Below, piece after piece: positions 1-9,800 of a stretch of 60,283 nt of DNA. Numbering within the stretch: the first letter of the stretch is position 1; the number at the start of each line of letters is the position of its first letter. The position numbers and the translations under genes were made by a program. The stretch comes from Pseudomonadota bacterium (GTDB taxonomy: Bacteria > Pseudomonadota > Gammaproteobacteria > Pseudomonadales > Moraxellaceae), in assembly GCA_021804565.1 (NCBI GenBank), contig JAJZHK010000011.1, forward strand, positions 1 to 60,283, written 5' to 3'. The notes below the pieces were generated by a model. The model saw only the letters and a program-made list of their open reading frames with translations. It was not told where the DNA came from and did no database searches.

Positions 1-102
1 CGACAGGCAGGCGCAAGCCTGGCCAGGGACAGGCCCTGAGCCCGTTCAGGGGAGGAGGAAGAGTAAGGATCGCCGTTGCAGGCGGCTCAGGCCGGCCCGC
101 CC

Positions 103-1038
103 TCAGTGCCAGAGGGCATGCGCCTCAGCACGCGCCGCAGCCTGATCGAGCGGCAGCACCTGCAGGCCTTCGACACGCTTGAGCAGACCGCTGAGCACCT
201 TGCCCGGCCCGCACTCGAGCACGCGATCGACACCACGAGCACGCAAAGCCTGGGCCGTCGCCACCCACTGCACCGGGCTATAAAGCTGGCGCAACAGGCG
301 TTCCTGGAGATCGTCGACACTGTGAGCAACATCGGCATCGACATTATGCAGAACGGGAATCTGCGGCATCTGCACGCTGCAGGCCGCCAAGGCCGGAGCC
401 AGCGCCTGCGCCGCCGAACGCATCAAAGAGCTGTGTGAGGGCACGCTCACGGAAAGCTCAAGTGCACGTTTTGCACCCGCCTGCCGGCAAGCTTCCATGG
501 CCGCCAGAACGGCGGCCTTGTGGCCGGCGATGACCACCTGGCCACTCATATTGAAATTGACCGCCTCGACCACGCCGAGCTGGCTGTCGATGCTGGCACA
601 GGCCTGCACCACCGCGGCGTCATCAAGGCCGAGGATGGCCGCCATCAGTCCCAGCCCTTCCGCCACTGCCGCCTGCATCAGCCGGCCACGCTCACGCACC
701 AGGGACAAGGCCTGGTGGTAGTCCAGGGCGCCGGCACAAACCAGGGCGCTGTACTCGCCGAGGCTATGACCGGCCATACAGTCGGCCTGGGCGCCACCTT
801 CTGCCCGCCACAGACGGTAGAGGGCCACCGAAGCTGCCAGCAGCAAAGGCTGGGTCAGCTCGGTGCGGTTGAGACGCTCCAGGGGCCCCTCACGCATCAG
901 TGCGAGCACATCCAGGGCCAGGACGTCGGAGGCTTCCGCGAGGCAGCTGGCCACCACCGGATGCTGCCAGGCATCAGCCAGCATACCCACGGACTGCGAA
1001 CCCTGCCCAGGAAACACCATCGCCCACACCATGCTCAA
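103..1038 (-). CDS. fabD: Malonyl-CoA:ACP transacylase FabD
   Basis: FabD moves the malonyl group from CoA to acyl carrier protein, supplying the extender unit for type II fatty acid synthesis in the cytoplasm. The 311-residue protein has the usual family length and begins close to the N-terminal FPGQGSQ motif. The nucleophile serine is S92 in GHSLGEY, and H202 in VPSHSSLM is in the place of the catalytic histidine. Its ATG overlaps the plsX stop as ATGA, so the two are translationally coupled. In most relatives fabG and acpP follow; only 102 bases lie beyond the stop here and no fabG start is visible in them. Identification is firm. Confidence 0.97.
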   Translation of the reverse strand: MSMVWAMVFPGQGSQSVGMLADAWQHPVVASCLAEASDVLALDVLALMREGPLERLNRTELTQPLLLAASVALYRLWRAEGGAQADCMAGHSLGEYSALVCAGALDYHQALSLVRERGRLMQAAVAEGLGLMAAILGLDDAAVVQACASIDSQLGVVEAVNFNMSGQVVIAGHKAAVLAAMEACRQAGAKRALELSVSVPSHSSLMRSAAQALAPALAACSVQMPQIPVLHNVDADVAHSVDDLQERLLRQLYSPVQWVATAQALRARGVDRVLECGPGKVLSGLLKRVEGLQVLPLDQAAARAEAHALWH

Positions 1039-2069
1039 CTCCTCGTATCGGATCCTGGCTCGGGCTCATGATCTTGCGCCAGTTCGCGCGACATCAACCC
1101 GGGCACGTCATGCTCAACTTCGCGCAGACCCACCTGCAAAGCATTGAGAAAAGCGGCCTGATTGGCACCGCCATGGCTTTTGACAACCAGGCCACGCAAG
1201 CCTACCAGGCTGGCGCCGTTGTAGCGGGCCGGATCCATCTGTCGTTTGAGGCCTTGCCAGATCGGCCAGGCGAGTCCACCGAGAGCCTTGCGCCACCAGC
1301 TCGACTCGATCTCCTGGCGTATGCGAAAGGCCAGCATACGCGCCACCCCTTCCGACACCTTGAGCGCAATATTACCGACGAAGCCATCGCAGACGACGAC
1401 GTCCGCCTGACCCTTGAAGATGCCATCACCTTCAATATAACCCTGGTAGTTCAGGCCACTCGACTGCAGCAGCTGGTGCGTCTTCTTGATGACCTCATTG
1501 CCTTTGATATCTTCCTCACCGATATTGAGCAGGGCGACACGCGGCCGCTCCTGTCCCAGCAGACCGCGCGCGACGATATCACCCATGCGCGCGAACTGGA
1601 GCAGGTGATCGGCCTGGGCATCGACGTTGGCCCCGAGGTCCAGCATCAGACAGCTGCCCTGCATGGTCGGCAAGCTGGTGAGGATGGCGGGACGATCGAT
1701 ACAGGGATGGGTCTTGAGAACGTTTTTGGCGAGCGCCATCAGCGCCCCGGTATTACCGGCGCTGACCGCCACTTGAGCCTCGCCACACTCGACCAGTTCA
1801 AGGCTGAGACGCATGGATGAACGTTTCTTTTTGCGCAGGGCGACCATCACCGGATCGTCGGAGAGGACGACCTCGTCGGTATGGACCAGGCGCAGACGTT
1901 CACTATGCCGCCAGCGATGCGGCAGCATAGGTTGCAAGATCGTTTCGTCACCGACGAGGATGACCGAGCAATCCTCATGGCCACGCAAAAGATCGAGGAC
2001 TGCAGGCAAGGTCACCTTGGGTCCGTGATCCCCCCCCATGGCATCAACGGCGAGGATGACGGATCCCAT
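1035..2069 (-). CDS. plsX: Phosphate acyltransferase PlsX
   Basis: PlsX makes acyl-phosphate from acyl-ACP, the acyl donor for PlsY in phospholipid synthesis, and works at the inner face of the membrane. The 344-residue protein starts with the family signature AVDAMGGDHGP and carries the typical DLGANVD segment near residue 160. It sits between rpmF and fabD, the standard order, 5 bases after rpmF and overlapping fabD by four bases. The C-terminal tail (EPGSDTRS) is polar and probably disordered. Identification is firm. Confidence 0.97.
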   Translation of the reverse strand: MGSVILAVDAMGGDHGPKVTLPAVLDLLRGHEDCSVILVGDETILQPMLPHRWRHSERLRLVHTDEVVLSDDPVMVALRKKKRSSMRLSLELVECGEAQVAVSAGNTGALMALAKNVLKTHPCIDRPAILTSLPTMQGSCLMLDLGANVDAQADHLLQFARMGDIVARGLLGQERPRVALLNIGEEDIKGNEVIKKTHQLLQSSGLNYQGYIEGDGIFKGQADVVVCDGFVGNIALKVSEGVARMLAFRIRQEIESSWWRKALGGLAWPIWQGLKRQMDPARYNGASLVGLRGLVVKSHGGANQAAFLNALQVGLREVEHDVPGLMSRELAQDHEPEPGSDTRS

Positions 2070-2074
2070 GCGAC

Positions 2075-2260
2075 TTATTCTTCGTCCTGGGCGACCGTGA
2101 ACAGTTGACGTCCACGATAAAAGCCATCTTTGGTCACATGGTGACGACGATGAATCTCACCGGTGTCTTTATCGACGCTCAAAGCTGGACCACTCAAGGC
2201 ATCGTGGGCGCGACGCATATCACGACGCGAGCGGGTTTTACGGTTTTGTTGAACAGCCAT
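2075..2260 (-). CDS. rpmF: 50S ribosomal protein L32
   Basis: L32 is a small basic protein of the large ribosomal subunit. The 61-residue sequence begins [20 protein letters not shown], the highly conserved bL32 N-terminus. No CxxC pairs are present, so this is the zinc-free form. It lies between yceD and plsX, 27 bases after yceD and 5 bases before plsX, and is probably transcribed with both from the promoter upstream of yceD. Confidence 0.98.
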   Translation of the reverse strand: MAVQQNRKTRSRRDMRRAHDALSGPALSVDKDTGEIHRRHHVTKDGFYRGRQLFTVAQDEE

Positions 2261-2287
2261 GCTTCACTCCCGGGGATGGTCCCCAAC

Positions 2288-2824
2288 TCAATCTTCTTTA
2301 TTCAGCTTACCGCCCATAGCCTTCTGCATCTCGGCCAGGCCGGCAAAAGGTTTACGCTTTTCTTCGCCGACCGGAGCTGTTTCAGCCGTCTCCAGCCGCA
2401 CATCCGCGCACTGCTCATGCCGGGCCACCAGGGGCAGACAGAGCAGGAGCTCATCTTCGATCACCTCACGAACAGCCAGCTCACCTTGTTCATCGAGCAA
2501 CACATAGTCTTCGCTCTCATCGAGATGCGCAGCCTCTTCATCTTCGTGCAGAAGGTGCAAGTACACCGACTCATCGACCGACAAAGGCATGCTTTGCATG
2601 CAACGTTGACACTGCACCGGCCACTGCCCCTGCATACGCAGGGTCAACACCGCATGGCGGCGAGGATCACGCGTAAAGCCCAAGTTCAGCTCAACGTCCG
2701 CTTCAGCAAGCAGGGCCTGACGCAAACGCGGGAAGAGCGACGCGCTCACGTTCAGGGTCAACTGCATGCCGCGATCGGCCCAAGTGGCCGGATCCACCTT
2801 ATGGGGAAGCTGAGCTATAGACAT
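2288..2824 (-). CDS. yceD: YceD/DUF177 family protein
   Basis: YceD (DUF177) proteins are encoded almost always next to rpmF and have been linked to 23S rRNA accumulation; the molecular role is not settled. The 178-residue protein shows the family features: a beta-rich N-terminal half, a CxxC pair (CQRC) near residue 94 that may bind metal, and an acidic C-terminal half ending in the EL.V.E.IEDELLL.LP segment. The ATG start has no Shine-Dalgarno-like sequence in front of it, and a near-consensus promoter ends only 9 bases upstream, so the mRNA may be leaderless. First gene of the yceD-rpmF-plsX-fabD operon. Confidence 0.93.
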   Translation of the reverse strand: MSIAQLPHKVDPATWADRGMQLTLNVSASLFPRLRQALLAEADVELNLGFTRDPRRHAVLTLRMQGQWPVQCQRCMQSMPLSVDESVYLHLLHEDEEAAHLDESEDYVLLDEQGELAVREVIEDELLLCLPLVARHEQCADVRLETAETAPVGEEKRKPFAGLAEMQKAMGGKLNKED

Positions 2825-2833
2825 AGGGGCGGA

Positions 2834-2862
2834 ATGATAGGGCCAGCACCCTTACTTGTCAA
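2834..2862 (-). promoter_or_regulatory. Sigma70-type promoter of the yceD-rpmF-plsX-fabD operon
   Basis: On the minus strand TTGACA (2857-2862) and TATCAT (2834-2839) are separated by exactly 17 bases: a perfect -35 and a five-of-six -10. The -35 overlaps the last codons of the diguanylate cyclase gene, whose stop is at 2852-2854. Only 9 bases separate the -10 from the yceD ATG, so transcription should begin within about 1-4 bases of the start codon. Confidence 0.75.
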
Positions 2863-4114
2863 AACTTCTTTGCCCCTCCAGCGCACGGTAGGCGACGACA
2901 CGATTCCTGCCCTGCATCTTGGCAGCGTACAGCGCTGCATCGGCGTGCCTGAGCAGGAGATTTTCATCGCGTTGTGAGCGACAGGCCGCCACCCCGACAC
3001 TCAGGCTCAAGCGCTGCAGCGGCGCCTCAAGATGTTCGATGGCCAAGGCATGGACACGTTGGAGCAAATGCCCGGCCAGCTCCTCCGCCTCGAGCTCTGA
3101 CACCCCCGGCCATAACAGCAAAAATTCATCACCGCCCCAACGCACGGCCATATCTCCCGGGCGGCGCAACATCTCCTGGAGGGTCATGGCGATACGATGC
3201 AGCAGTTCATCGCCTTTGACGTGCCCATAGCGATCGTTGTACTGCTTGAAATAGTCAACGTCGATCATCGCCAGAGCGACCGGATAGTCGTAGCGGCGGG
3301 CCCGCCCCCACTCCTGCTCGAGGGCCTGGATGAATGCACGGCGGTTGTGCAGTCCGGTCAATTCATCGCGCTCGCTCATCTCGCGAAAACGGTCGCGCAT
3401 CCTCGCCAGGCTCGTTTGCCGCTCAAGCACGATGCGTTCCAGGGTAAAGGTGTTGCGCGCCTGATAAGCAGCACCGTAGGCCGCAAAGAGCCCGAGCAGG
3501 GTCAAGCCTTCGAGAACGACCACCTCCGCCATCGACACGCTGCCGCCCAGCCAGGTCGGCTGCAGATCGACATAGATCCCCACGTGCGCCAGCAGGACCA
3601 GCAACAGCACCCAGCACAGGCGCAGATACAGAAACACCAGGGCGTAGAGCAGGGCCATGGCCAGACCGAGATCGAAAACCAGATGGTAGGCCGCCGGCAC
3701 CTCGCCCCCCAACAAGAGCAGGCCGAGCTGGCCAAGCAAGGACGTCAGCACCAGAAAGACTTGCTGATAGCGATAAAACCACGTCGAGAAAACACCCAGC
3801 AGCAGGAACAGCGCGACCGGTAACATCAAGCCATAGCGCACGATCAACAGATGCCGCGCCGCCACGCCAGGCTCAAACAGGGGGTCGGCGACACCCGTCA
3901 GGAAGAAGACCAAGACGCCAGCGACAATCCCCAGGCGCAATTGGGCGGCGTAGCGTCTGACGAACCACGCCCGGTACTGTGCCTCCAGCTCGGCAGGGAA
4001 ACGCCAGGCCGACAGGGCGCGCCAGAACAGCCGGAACTCCTGACGCATCGGCGCTGGAGAACCCGTCGCCAGCGCAAACCCGTGCGGCTCATCCTCATCC
4101 AGGTGCGTGTCCAA
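2852..4114 (-). CDS. Membrane-bound diguanylate cyclase (GGDEF)
   Basis: A predicted diguanylate cyclase that makes cyclic di-GMP from two GTP. The 420-residue protein has a charged N-terminus, six or so hydrophobic segments between about residues 60 and 220, and a C-terminal GGDEF domain from about residue 245. The active-site motif is intact (RWGGDEF) and RPGD lies five residues before it, the usual inhibitory I-site, so both synthesis and product inhibition are expected. No EAL domain. The frame opens with TTG at 4114, preceded by GAGG at suitable spacing. It lies 67 bases after a second diguanylate cyclase on the same strand. The membrane region is not a sensor type I recognise. Confidence 0.9.
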   Translation of the reverse strand: MDTHLDEDEPHGFALATGSPAPMRQEFRLFWRALSAWRFPAELEAQYRAWFVRRYAAQLRLGIVAGVLVFFLTGVADPLFEPGVAARHLLIVRYGLMLPVALFLLLGVFSTWFYRYQQVFLVLTSLLGQLGLLLLGGEVPAAYHLVFDLGLAMALLYALVFLYLRLCWVLLLVLLAHVGIYVDLQPTWLGGSVSMAEVVVLEGLTLLGLFAAYGAAYQARNTFTLERIVLERQTSLARMRDRFREMSERDELTGLHNRRAFIQALEQEWGRARRYDYPVALAMIDVDYFKQYNDRYGHVKGDELLHRIAMTLQEMLRRPGDMAVRWGGDEFLLLWPGVSELEAEELAGHLLQRVHALAIEHLEAPLQRLSLSVGVAACRSQRDENLLLRHADAALYAAKMQGRNRVVAYRALEGQRSFDK

Positions 4115-4181
4115 TGAGACCTCAGCCAGCCATCGTCATGCACTGATTATAGCTGCCTGAAGAATGCATCAAAGGTCTTTT

Positions 4182-5378
4182 TCAGCCATGCACACGCTGC
4201 TGCAAGCCCAGCTCGGCAAGGCCCGCGTCCATCATCCCGGCCTCGATTTCGACGCGATCACGACCCTGTCGCTTGGCCTGGTACAAGGCAGCATCGGCAC
4301 ACTCGAACAGACGGCGCGGCCCCATCTGCGCATCCGGCACATGGCAGGCGACACCCACCGAGATGGTCAGCCAGCCATACGCCGAACCGGGATGGACGAT
4401 GGCCGCCTCGCGCACCGCCGCGCACAAACGCTGCGCCTCCTGCAAGAGATCCTCGGCACGTGCCTGTGGCCAGACCACGACAAACTCTTCGCCGCCAAAA
4501 CGCGCCACGATATCCCCGGGTCGGCGCGCCGCACAGGCGATCACCTGAGCAACGCGGCGCAGGCACTGATCGCCGGCCAAGTGTCCACAACTATCGTTGT
4601 ACTGCTTGAAGTAGTCGACATCGATCACCATCACGCCCAGCTCATGGCCGGCACGAAAACAGCGTCGCCACTCGGCATCGTAGCGATCTTCAAAGCTGCG
4701 ACGATTTTCCAGGCCGGTCAGGGCGTCACGCGTCGACAGTTCCTCAAGACGGACATGCGCCTCCTGCAACTGCATAAAACGCAGCTGGACCAGGCGTGTT
4801 TCCTGCTGCCAGAGCTCGCGGTGCCGCGCCATCAACCAGGAAGCCCAGGCGATCATCGCCGCCGAAGCGAGCATGATCAGATCGTCGAGCAGGGCCTCGG
4901 TCAGTCTTTGCTCGTGCAGGATGCCGGCAAAATTGTGCAAAAGAAAAGAAAAAGCCATCAAAGGCGCCAGCCAGCTCAAGCTCATCTGCGCCAGAAAAGC
5001 ACTGTACATCCAGGACAGCACCAGCGCCGCGACGTAGAGACCGTGCCAGGAAGCCGGCGCCATAGGCGCTGCATACTCGAGGCTTAAAACGGTCATCACG
5101 CTGAGCAGGCACTGCAGGCGATCGAAAGACTCCGGGCTGCGCACATCACGCGCATAACGCCACAGGCTCAACAGCAGCACCACGGCAACGCCCAGCCGCA
5201 GCGTCAGGGCATAAGGCACATCACGCTCGAAACAAAGGTAATCTATCGCGGATAGCAGAGCGTAGAGAGCCGCCCCGGCGACAAGGACCAAGTAGCGCCC
5301 CGAATCCAGAGTTGGTGTCTGCAAAGCTGCTGGAGCTTGCTTGTTATTATGCTCATCAGAAGGCGCCGCGACTTGCAC
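4182..5378 (-). CDS. Membrane-bound diguanylate cyclase (GGEEF)
   Basis: A second predicted c-di-GMP synthase. The 398-residue protein has a polar N-terminal 25 residues, about six hydrophobic segments (roughly residues 28-195) that form a membrane sensor of unknown ligand, and a C-terminal GGDEF-type domain from about residue 210. The signature is RFGGEEF, an active variant, with the I-site RPGD five residues upstream. Start is GTG at 5378 with AGAAGG a few bases before it. It and the downstream cyclase share the same design (membrane module plus one GGDEF domain) but differ clearly in sequence, so they look like distant paralogues, not a recent duplication. Confidence 0.9.
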   Translation of the reverse strand: MQVAAPSDEHNNKQAPAALQTPTLDSGRYLVLVAGAALYALLSAIDYLCFERDVPYALTLRLGVAVVLLLSLWRYARDVRSPESFDRLQCLLSVMTVLSLEYAAPMAPASWHGLYVAALVLSWMYSAFLAQMSLSWLAPLMAFSFLLHNFAGILHEQRLTEALLDDLIMLASAAMIAWASWLMARHRELWQQETRLVQLRFMQLQEAHVRLEELSTRDALTGLENRRSFEDRYDAEWRRCFRAGHELGVMVIDVDYFKQYNDSCGHLAGDQCLRRVAQVIACAARRPGDIVARFGGEEFVVVWPQARAEDLLQEAQRLCAAVREAAIVHPGSAYGWLTISVGVACHVPDAQMGPRRLFECADAALYQAKRQGRDRVEIEAGMMDAGLAELGLQQRVHG

Positions 5379-5730
5379 GAAGAACCTTCTCCCTGGCTAT
5401 GCGTACAATTTGTGACCCCATCCTAGCACGAGCCGTGCCTTATGACCAGTCCGCGCAACAGCGTAGCCAGCAAGGCTGATCCGTGAAAAATATTTTCATG
5501 CCGCGTCAACTCGATCAGGTGGGCGGCGTTTACTGGAGCTGGCAGGGCAGCGTGGTGCCTGGCCCAAGTCTGCTGCTAAACTCTTGCGCCCGCTCGCGAA
5601 TTCAAAGCAGGCCCGGAGCGGCCTCGAATCGATATTGGGAGCTGGTCTTTTTGACGCGCCGCTTGATGGCTGCGCCCGGTGATGCTCGTCGATATCCCGC
5701 CACGACGAGCTCTGCATAAGGTGATAGGTG
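5379..5730. other. Intergenic region between divergent cyclase and efflux operons
   Basis: About 350 bases separate the diguanylate cyclase start from the efflux operon start. It must hold the promoters of both directions, but I find no convincing -35/-10 pair. A 78-codon open frame at 5483-5719 has no recognisable sequence and looks incidental. AAGGTG at 5718-5723 is the likely ribosome binding site of the efflux adaptor gene. No RNA gene or terminator is apparent. Confidence 0.5.
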
Positions 5731-6843
5731 ATGCGCAAAATCGTCGGTGGACTTGGACTTGTGGCGCTGGCCCTCGGCCTGTGGGTCGTCGCCAGGTCAC
5801 AGCAGGCACACCATCCCGCTGCCCGGCACGCGCTGGAGCCTGTGCGCGCGCACGTCCTGCACTGGACGACCTTTGATCAATGGGTCGATGCCCTGGGTAC
5901 GGCCACCTCACCGCGCGTGGTGACCGTCCATGTGCAACTGGACGGCCAGCCCCTGATAAGGCTCAATGTGCACGAGGGCGACTTTGTGCATCGGGGGCAA
6001 TTGCTGGCACAAATTGATCCTCGACCCTACCAAATTCAGCTTGAGCAAGCCCAGGCGCAGATGCAGCGCGATCAGCAGCTGCTCGACAATGCGCGGGTCG
6101 ACCAGGCGCGCTATGAGCGCTTGCTGAAACAGCGCTCGGTCAGCGACCAGGTCAGCAAAACCCAGGACGCCCAGGTCAAGGCCGACGCCGCGACGGTCGC
6201 CACCGACCAGGCCCAGCTGGACAATGCCCGCCTGCAGCTGTCCTACACGCAGATCACCTCGCCCATGGATGGCGTGGTCGGGCTGCGCCAGGTGGATCCT
6301 GGCAATCTTGTGCATATCACCGATCCCAATGGACTGATGACCATCACCTGCATGGACCCCATGGACATCCTGTTCAGCATTCCCCAGGATGACTGGATGC
6401 TGCTGCAATCCTCCGGGACGCACCCACAGGTCGAGGTGTGGAACCGCGACCAGACCGCCAAACTCGTCGATGGCGCGGTGCTCAGCCACGACAACCAGAT
6501 CGACCCGGCTTCGGGAACCCTGCGGCTGCGCGCCGAGGTCAGCAATCACGCGCAGACCCTGCTGCACAATGCCTTTGTCGTCGTGCGCCTGCGTTTGCGC
6601 CACCTTGAACACGTGCACGTCGTGCCGGAACAGGCGCTGCTGCCCCACGGAGCGCAGACCCTGCTCGATCTGGTGGTGCATGAGCGGATCGAACAAAAGC
6701 CCGTACATGTTCTGGCTCGCAACGGGGAGCAGGCCTGGATCGCCGCGGATGACGTTGCCGATGGTGCACTTTACGTCGCCGAAGGCACCGACCGGCTCGA
6801 AGCAGGGATGCGCGTACGCCTGTCGGTCGATCCTCAGCCATGA
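5731..6843 (+). CDS. mdtA: RND efflux periplasmic adaptor (MdtA/MuxA type)
   Basis: Membrane fusion protein joining the inner membrane RND pumps to the outer membrane channel of a tripartite efflux system. From ATG 5731 (AAGGTG 8 bases before it) the protein has 370 residues: an N-terminal membrane anchor or signal segment (about residues 5-22), a lipoyl/barrel-sandwich half (LNVHEGDFVHRGQLLAQIDPRPY), a coiled-coil hairpin (about residues 105-165), the second lipoyl half (ITSPMDGVVGLRQVDPGNLV) and the beta-barrel and membrane-proximal domains. There is no lipobox cysteine. A GTG directly upstream at 5728 is an alternative start. Its stop overlaps the next ATG as ATGA. MdtA/MuxA is the best match because two RND pumps follow. 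Confidence 0.93.
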   Translation: MRKIVGGLGLVALALGLWVVARSQQAHHPAARHALEPVRAHVLHWTTFDQWVDALGTATSPRVVTVHVQLDGQPLIRLNVHEGDFVHRGQLLAQIDPRPYQIQLEQAQAQMQRDQQLLDNARVDQARYERLLKQRSVSDQVSKTQDAQVKADAATVATDQAQLDNARLQLSYTQITSPMDGVVGLRQVDPGNLVHITDPNGLMTITCMDPMDILFSIPQDDWMLLQSSGTHPQVEVWNRDQTAKLVDGAVLSHDNQIDPASGTLRLRAEVSNHAQTLLHNAFVVVRLRLRHLEHVHVVPEQALLPHGAQTLLDLVVHERIEQKPVHVLARNGEQAWIAADDVADGALYVAEGTDRLEAGMRVRLSVDPQP

Positions 6844-9800
6844 AAAAGTTGGGCGGCGCGCTGTTCATCGATCGCCCGGTAGCGACCACCCTGCTGATGC
6901 TGGCACTGGCATTTTGCGGCCTGCTCGCCCTGCATGAACTGCCTGTTTCAGCCCTGCCGGATGTCGACTTTCCTACGATACAGGTGGTGACCCTCTATCC
7001 AGGCGCCAGCTCCAAGGTCATGGGCGAGACGGTGACCGCCCCCCTGGAGCGGCAGTTTGGACAGATGCCTGGCCTGGATCAGATGAGTTCGAGCAGCTCA
7101 GCCGGGGCCTCGGTCATCACGCTGCGCTTCGGCCTGCAGACCAGCCTCGATGTCGCCGAACAGGAAGTCCAGGAAGGCATCAACGCAGCCGCGCTGTTTT
7201 TGCCGACCGACTTGCCGATGCCGCCGGTATACAACAAAGTCAATCCAGCCGACGCCCCCATCCTGACGCTGGCGGTCTACAGCTCGAGCATGAGCCTGCC
7301 GGCCCTGCAAGACCTCAGCGATCATCGTCTCGCCTCGCCCCTCTCGCAGGTCACCGGCGTGGGCATGGTCAGCCTGGAAGGCGGTCAAAAACCTGCAATA
7401 CGCCTGAATGTCCATCAAATGGCCTTGAGCGCGCTGGGCCTCACCCTCGAGGATCTGCGCAACTTCGTCCTCTCGGCCAGTGTCTTCACCCCCAAAGGTG
7501 GCATCGACGGCCCCCAGCAGTCGGTGATGTTCGACGCCAATGACCAGCTGAACTCGGCGGCCGCCTATCGCGACCTGGTGGTGGCTTATGTCCATGGTGC
7601 ACCGGTGCGCCTCAGCGACGTCGCCGATATCGAGAACGGCGCCGAGAACTTTAAAATGCAGGCCTGGGCTGACCGGCATCCGGCCATGATACTTTCCATA
7701 CGGCGACAACCCGGTGTCAATGTGATGGCGACGGTGGCGGCCCTGCGCCTGCGACTCCAGCAACTGCAGCTTGATTTACCGGCATCGGTCCATGTCCAGG
7801 TGCTGGCCGACCGCACCGACTCGGTGCGTGCCTCGGTACGCGACGTCAGCTTCGAGCTGATGTTCGCGGTGGTGCTGGTGGTGCTGGTGATCCTGCTGTT
7901 TCTGAAGCGCCTGTCGGTCACCCTGATTCCGGCCATCGCCGTCCCGCTGTCGCTGATCGGCAGCCTGGCGGTGATGTACCTGCTCGGCATGTCGATCAAC
8001 AACCTGACCCTGATGGCGATGACCGTTGCAACCGGCTTTGTCGTCGACGATGCCATCGTGATGGTCGAGAATATTGCCCGCCTCTGCGAGGATGGCCGGT
8101 CGCCGTATCAAGCCGCCGTTCAGGGCGCGCGCCAGATGCGCTTTACGATCCTCTCCTTGACCATCTCCCTGATCGCCGTTCTCATCCCTTTGCTGTTCAT
8201 GCAGGATGTCATCGGCCGTCTGTTCCGTGAGTTTGCCTTGACCCTGGTGATCGCCATCGTCCTGTCGGCGCTGGTTTCTCTCAGTCTGACACCGATGCTG
8301 GCGGCACGCCTGCTGAGGTCCAGCGACCACGAGCCGACGGAAGCGCCGGCCTCGCCCATCTGGCAAGGTCTGTTGCAGTTCTATGATCGTTCCCTGCAGT
8401 GGTCGCTGTCGCATCCGCGCACCCTCCTGTTCTTGCTGGCTACGAGCCTGGCTTTGACCGTCCTCCTGTATATGGCGATAGGCAAAGGTTTTTTCCCGAC
8501 CCAGGACACCGCCCTGCTGGAAGCGGTGACCGAAGCACCACCCGGCACCTCCTTCGCCGCCATGCAAGGCCTGCAAGAACAACTGGACCGGCAGCTCGAG
8601 AAGGACCACGACATTCGGCATCTGGCGTCGACCATCGGCATCGACGGCATGAATCAGGTCCTCGAGCAAGGCCGGATGCTGATCACCTTGGCCTCACCGG
8701 ATCAGCGTTCGACGCTGGATCAGGTCGAGCATGAGCTCCAACACGCGGCGGCGAACACAGGCCTACGCTTGTTTCTCAAGCCGGTCCAGGACATCTCGGT
8801 CGATGACGCGTTCAGCCCATCGAGCTATCGGCTGGTGCTCGCCGACCTGGATGCCGAGGAACTCGGCGTCGAGGCACAGCGACTCTTGCAGCGCCTGCGC
8901 GCAGACCCGACCTTCGTGCATGTGCGCACTGAGCAGGCGGCATGGGACCCGGCCATGCTGATCCAGGTCGACCGGGCCAGCGCTGCACGCCTGGGTGTCA
9001 GCATGGCCGGGATCGACAACGTTCTTTATGACGCCTACGGTCAGCGACTGATCTCCACCTTGTACACCCAGTCCAACCAGTATCGCGTCGTTCTGGGGCG
9101 CGCCCAGCACGCTGCGGACTTACAGCAGAGCCTGCACTCGCTATGGGTGCCCGGCAATGCCGGACCGGTTCGTCTCGACGTCCTCGCCCATTGGCAGGCG
9201 GCGCAGGTCCCGCAGAGCATCCACCGCCTCAACCAGTTCCCGGCGCTATCGCTGGGCTTTGATCTGCCGCCCGGGGTCGCCCTCAATCAGGCACTGCGGC
9301 ACCTGCAGGAGGACATCCAGGCGACGCACCTGCCCTTGCGCCTGACCCTCACGTATCAGGGGACTTTGCGCGCCTTCGTGGCCGCTCTGAGCAACCAGCT
9401 CTGGCTGCTGCTCGCTGCGGTGATCACCATGTACATGGTGCTCGGGATTTTGTATGAGAGTTTCATCCATCCGCTCACCATCTTGTCGACGCTGCCCTCG
9501 GCGGCGCTCGGCGCCCTGGGCATTTTATTCATCATGCAGAAAAACCTCGATGTTCTCGGCATCATCGGGATCATCCTGCTGATCGGCATCGTCAAAAAAA
9601 ATGCCATCATGATGGTTGATTTTGCCCTGAGCGCTGAACGCGAGCAGCACGCAGATCCGCGCTCGGCGATCCATCAAGCCTGTCTGCTGCGCCTGCGTCC
9701 GATCTTGATGACAAGCTTATCCGCCCTGGTCGGCGCGCTGCCTTTGCTGTGGGGTCAGAGTATGGGCTCGGAACTGCGTCAGCCGCTCGGCATGACCATG

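Noticed and set aside
5483-5719. 78-codon open frame in the gap before the efflux operon
   Set aside because: No ribosome binding site, no family resemblance, and a composition unlike its neighbours.
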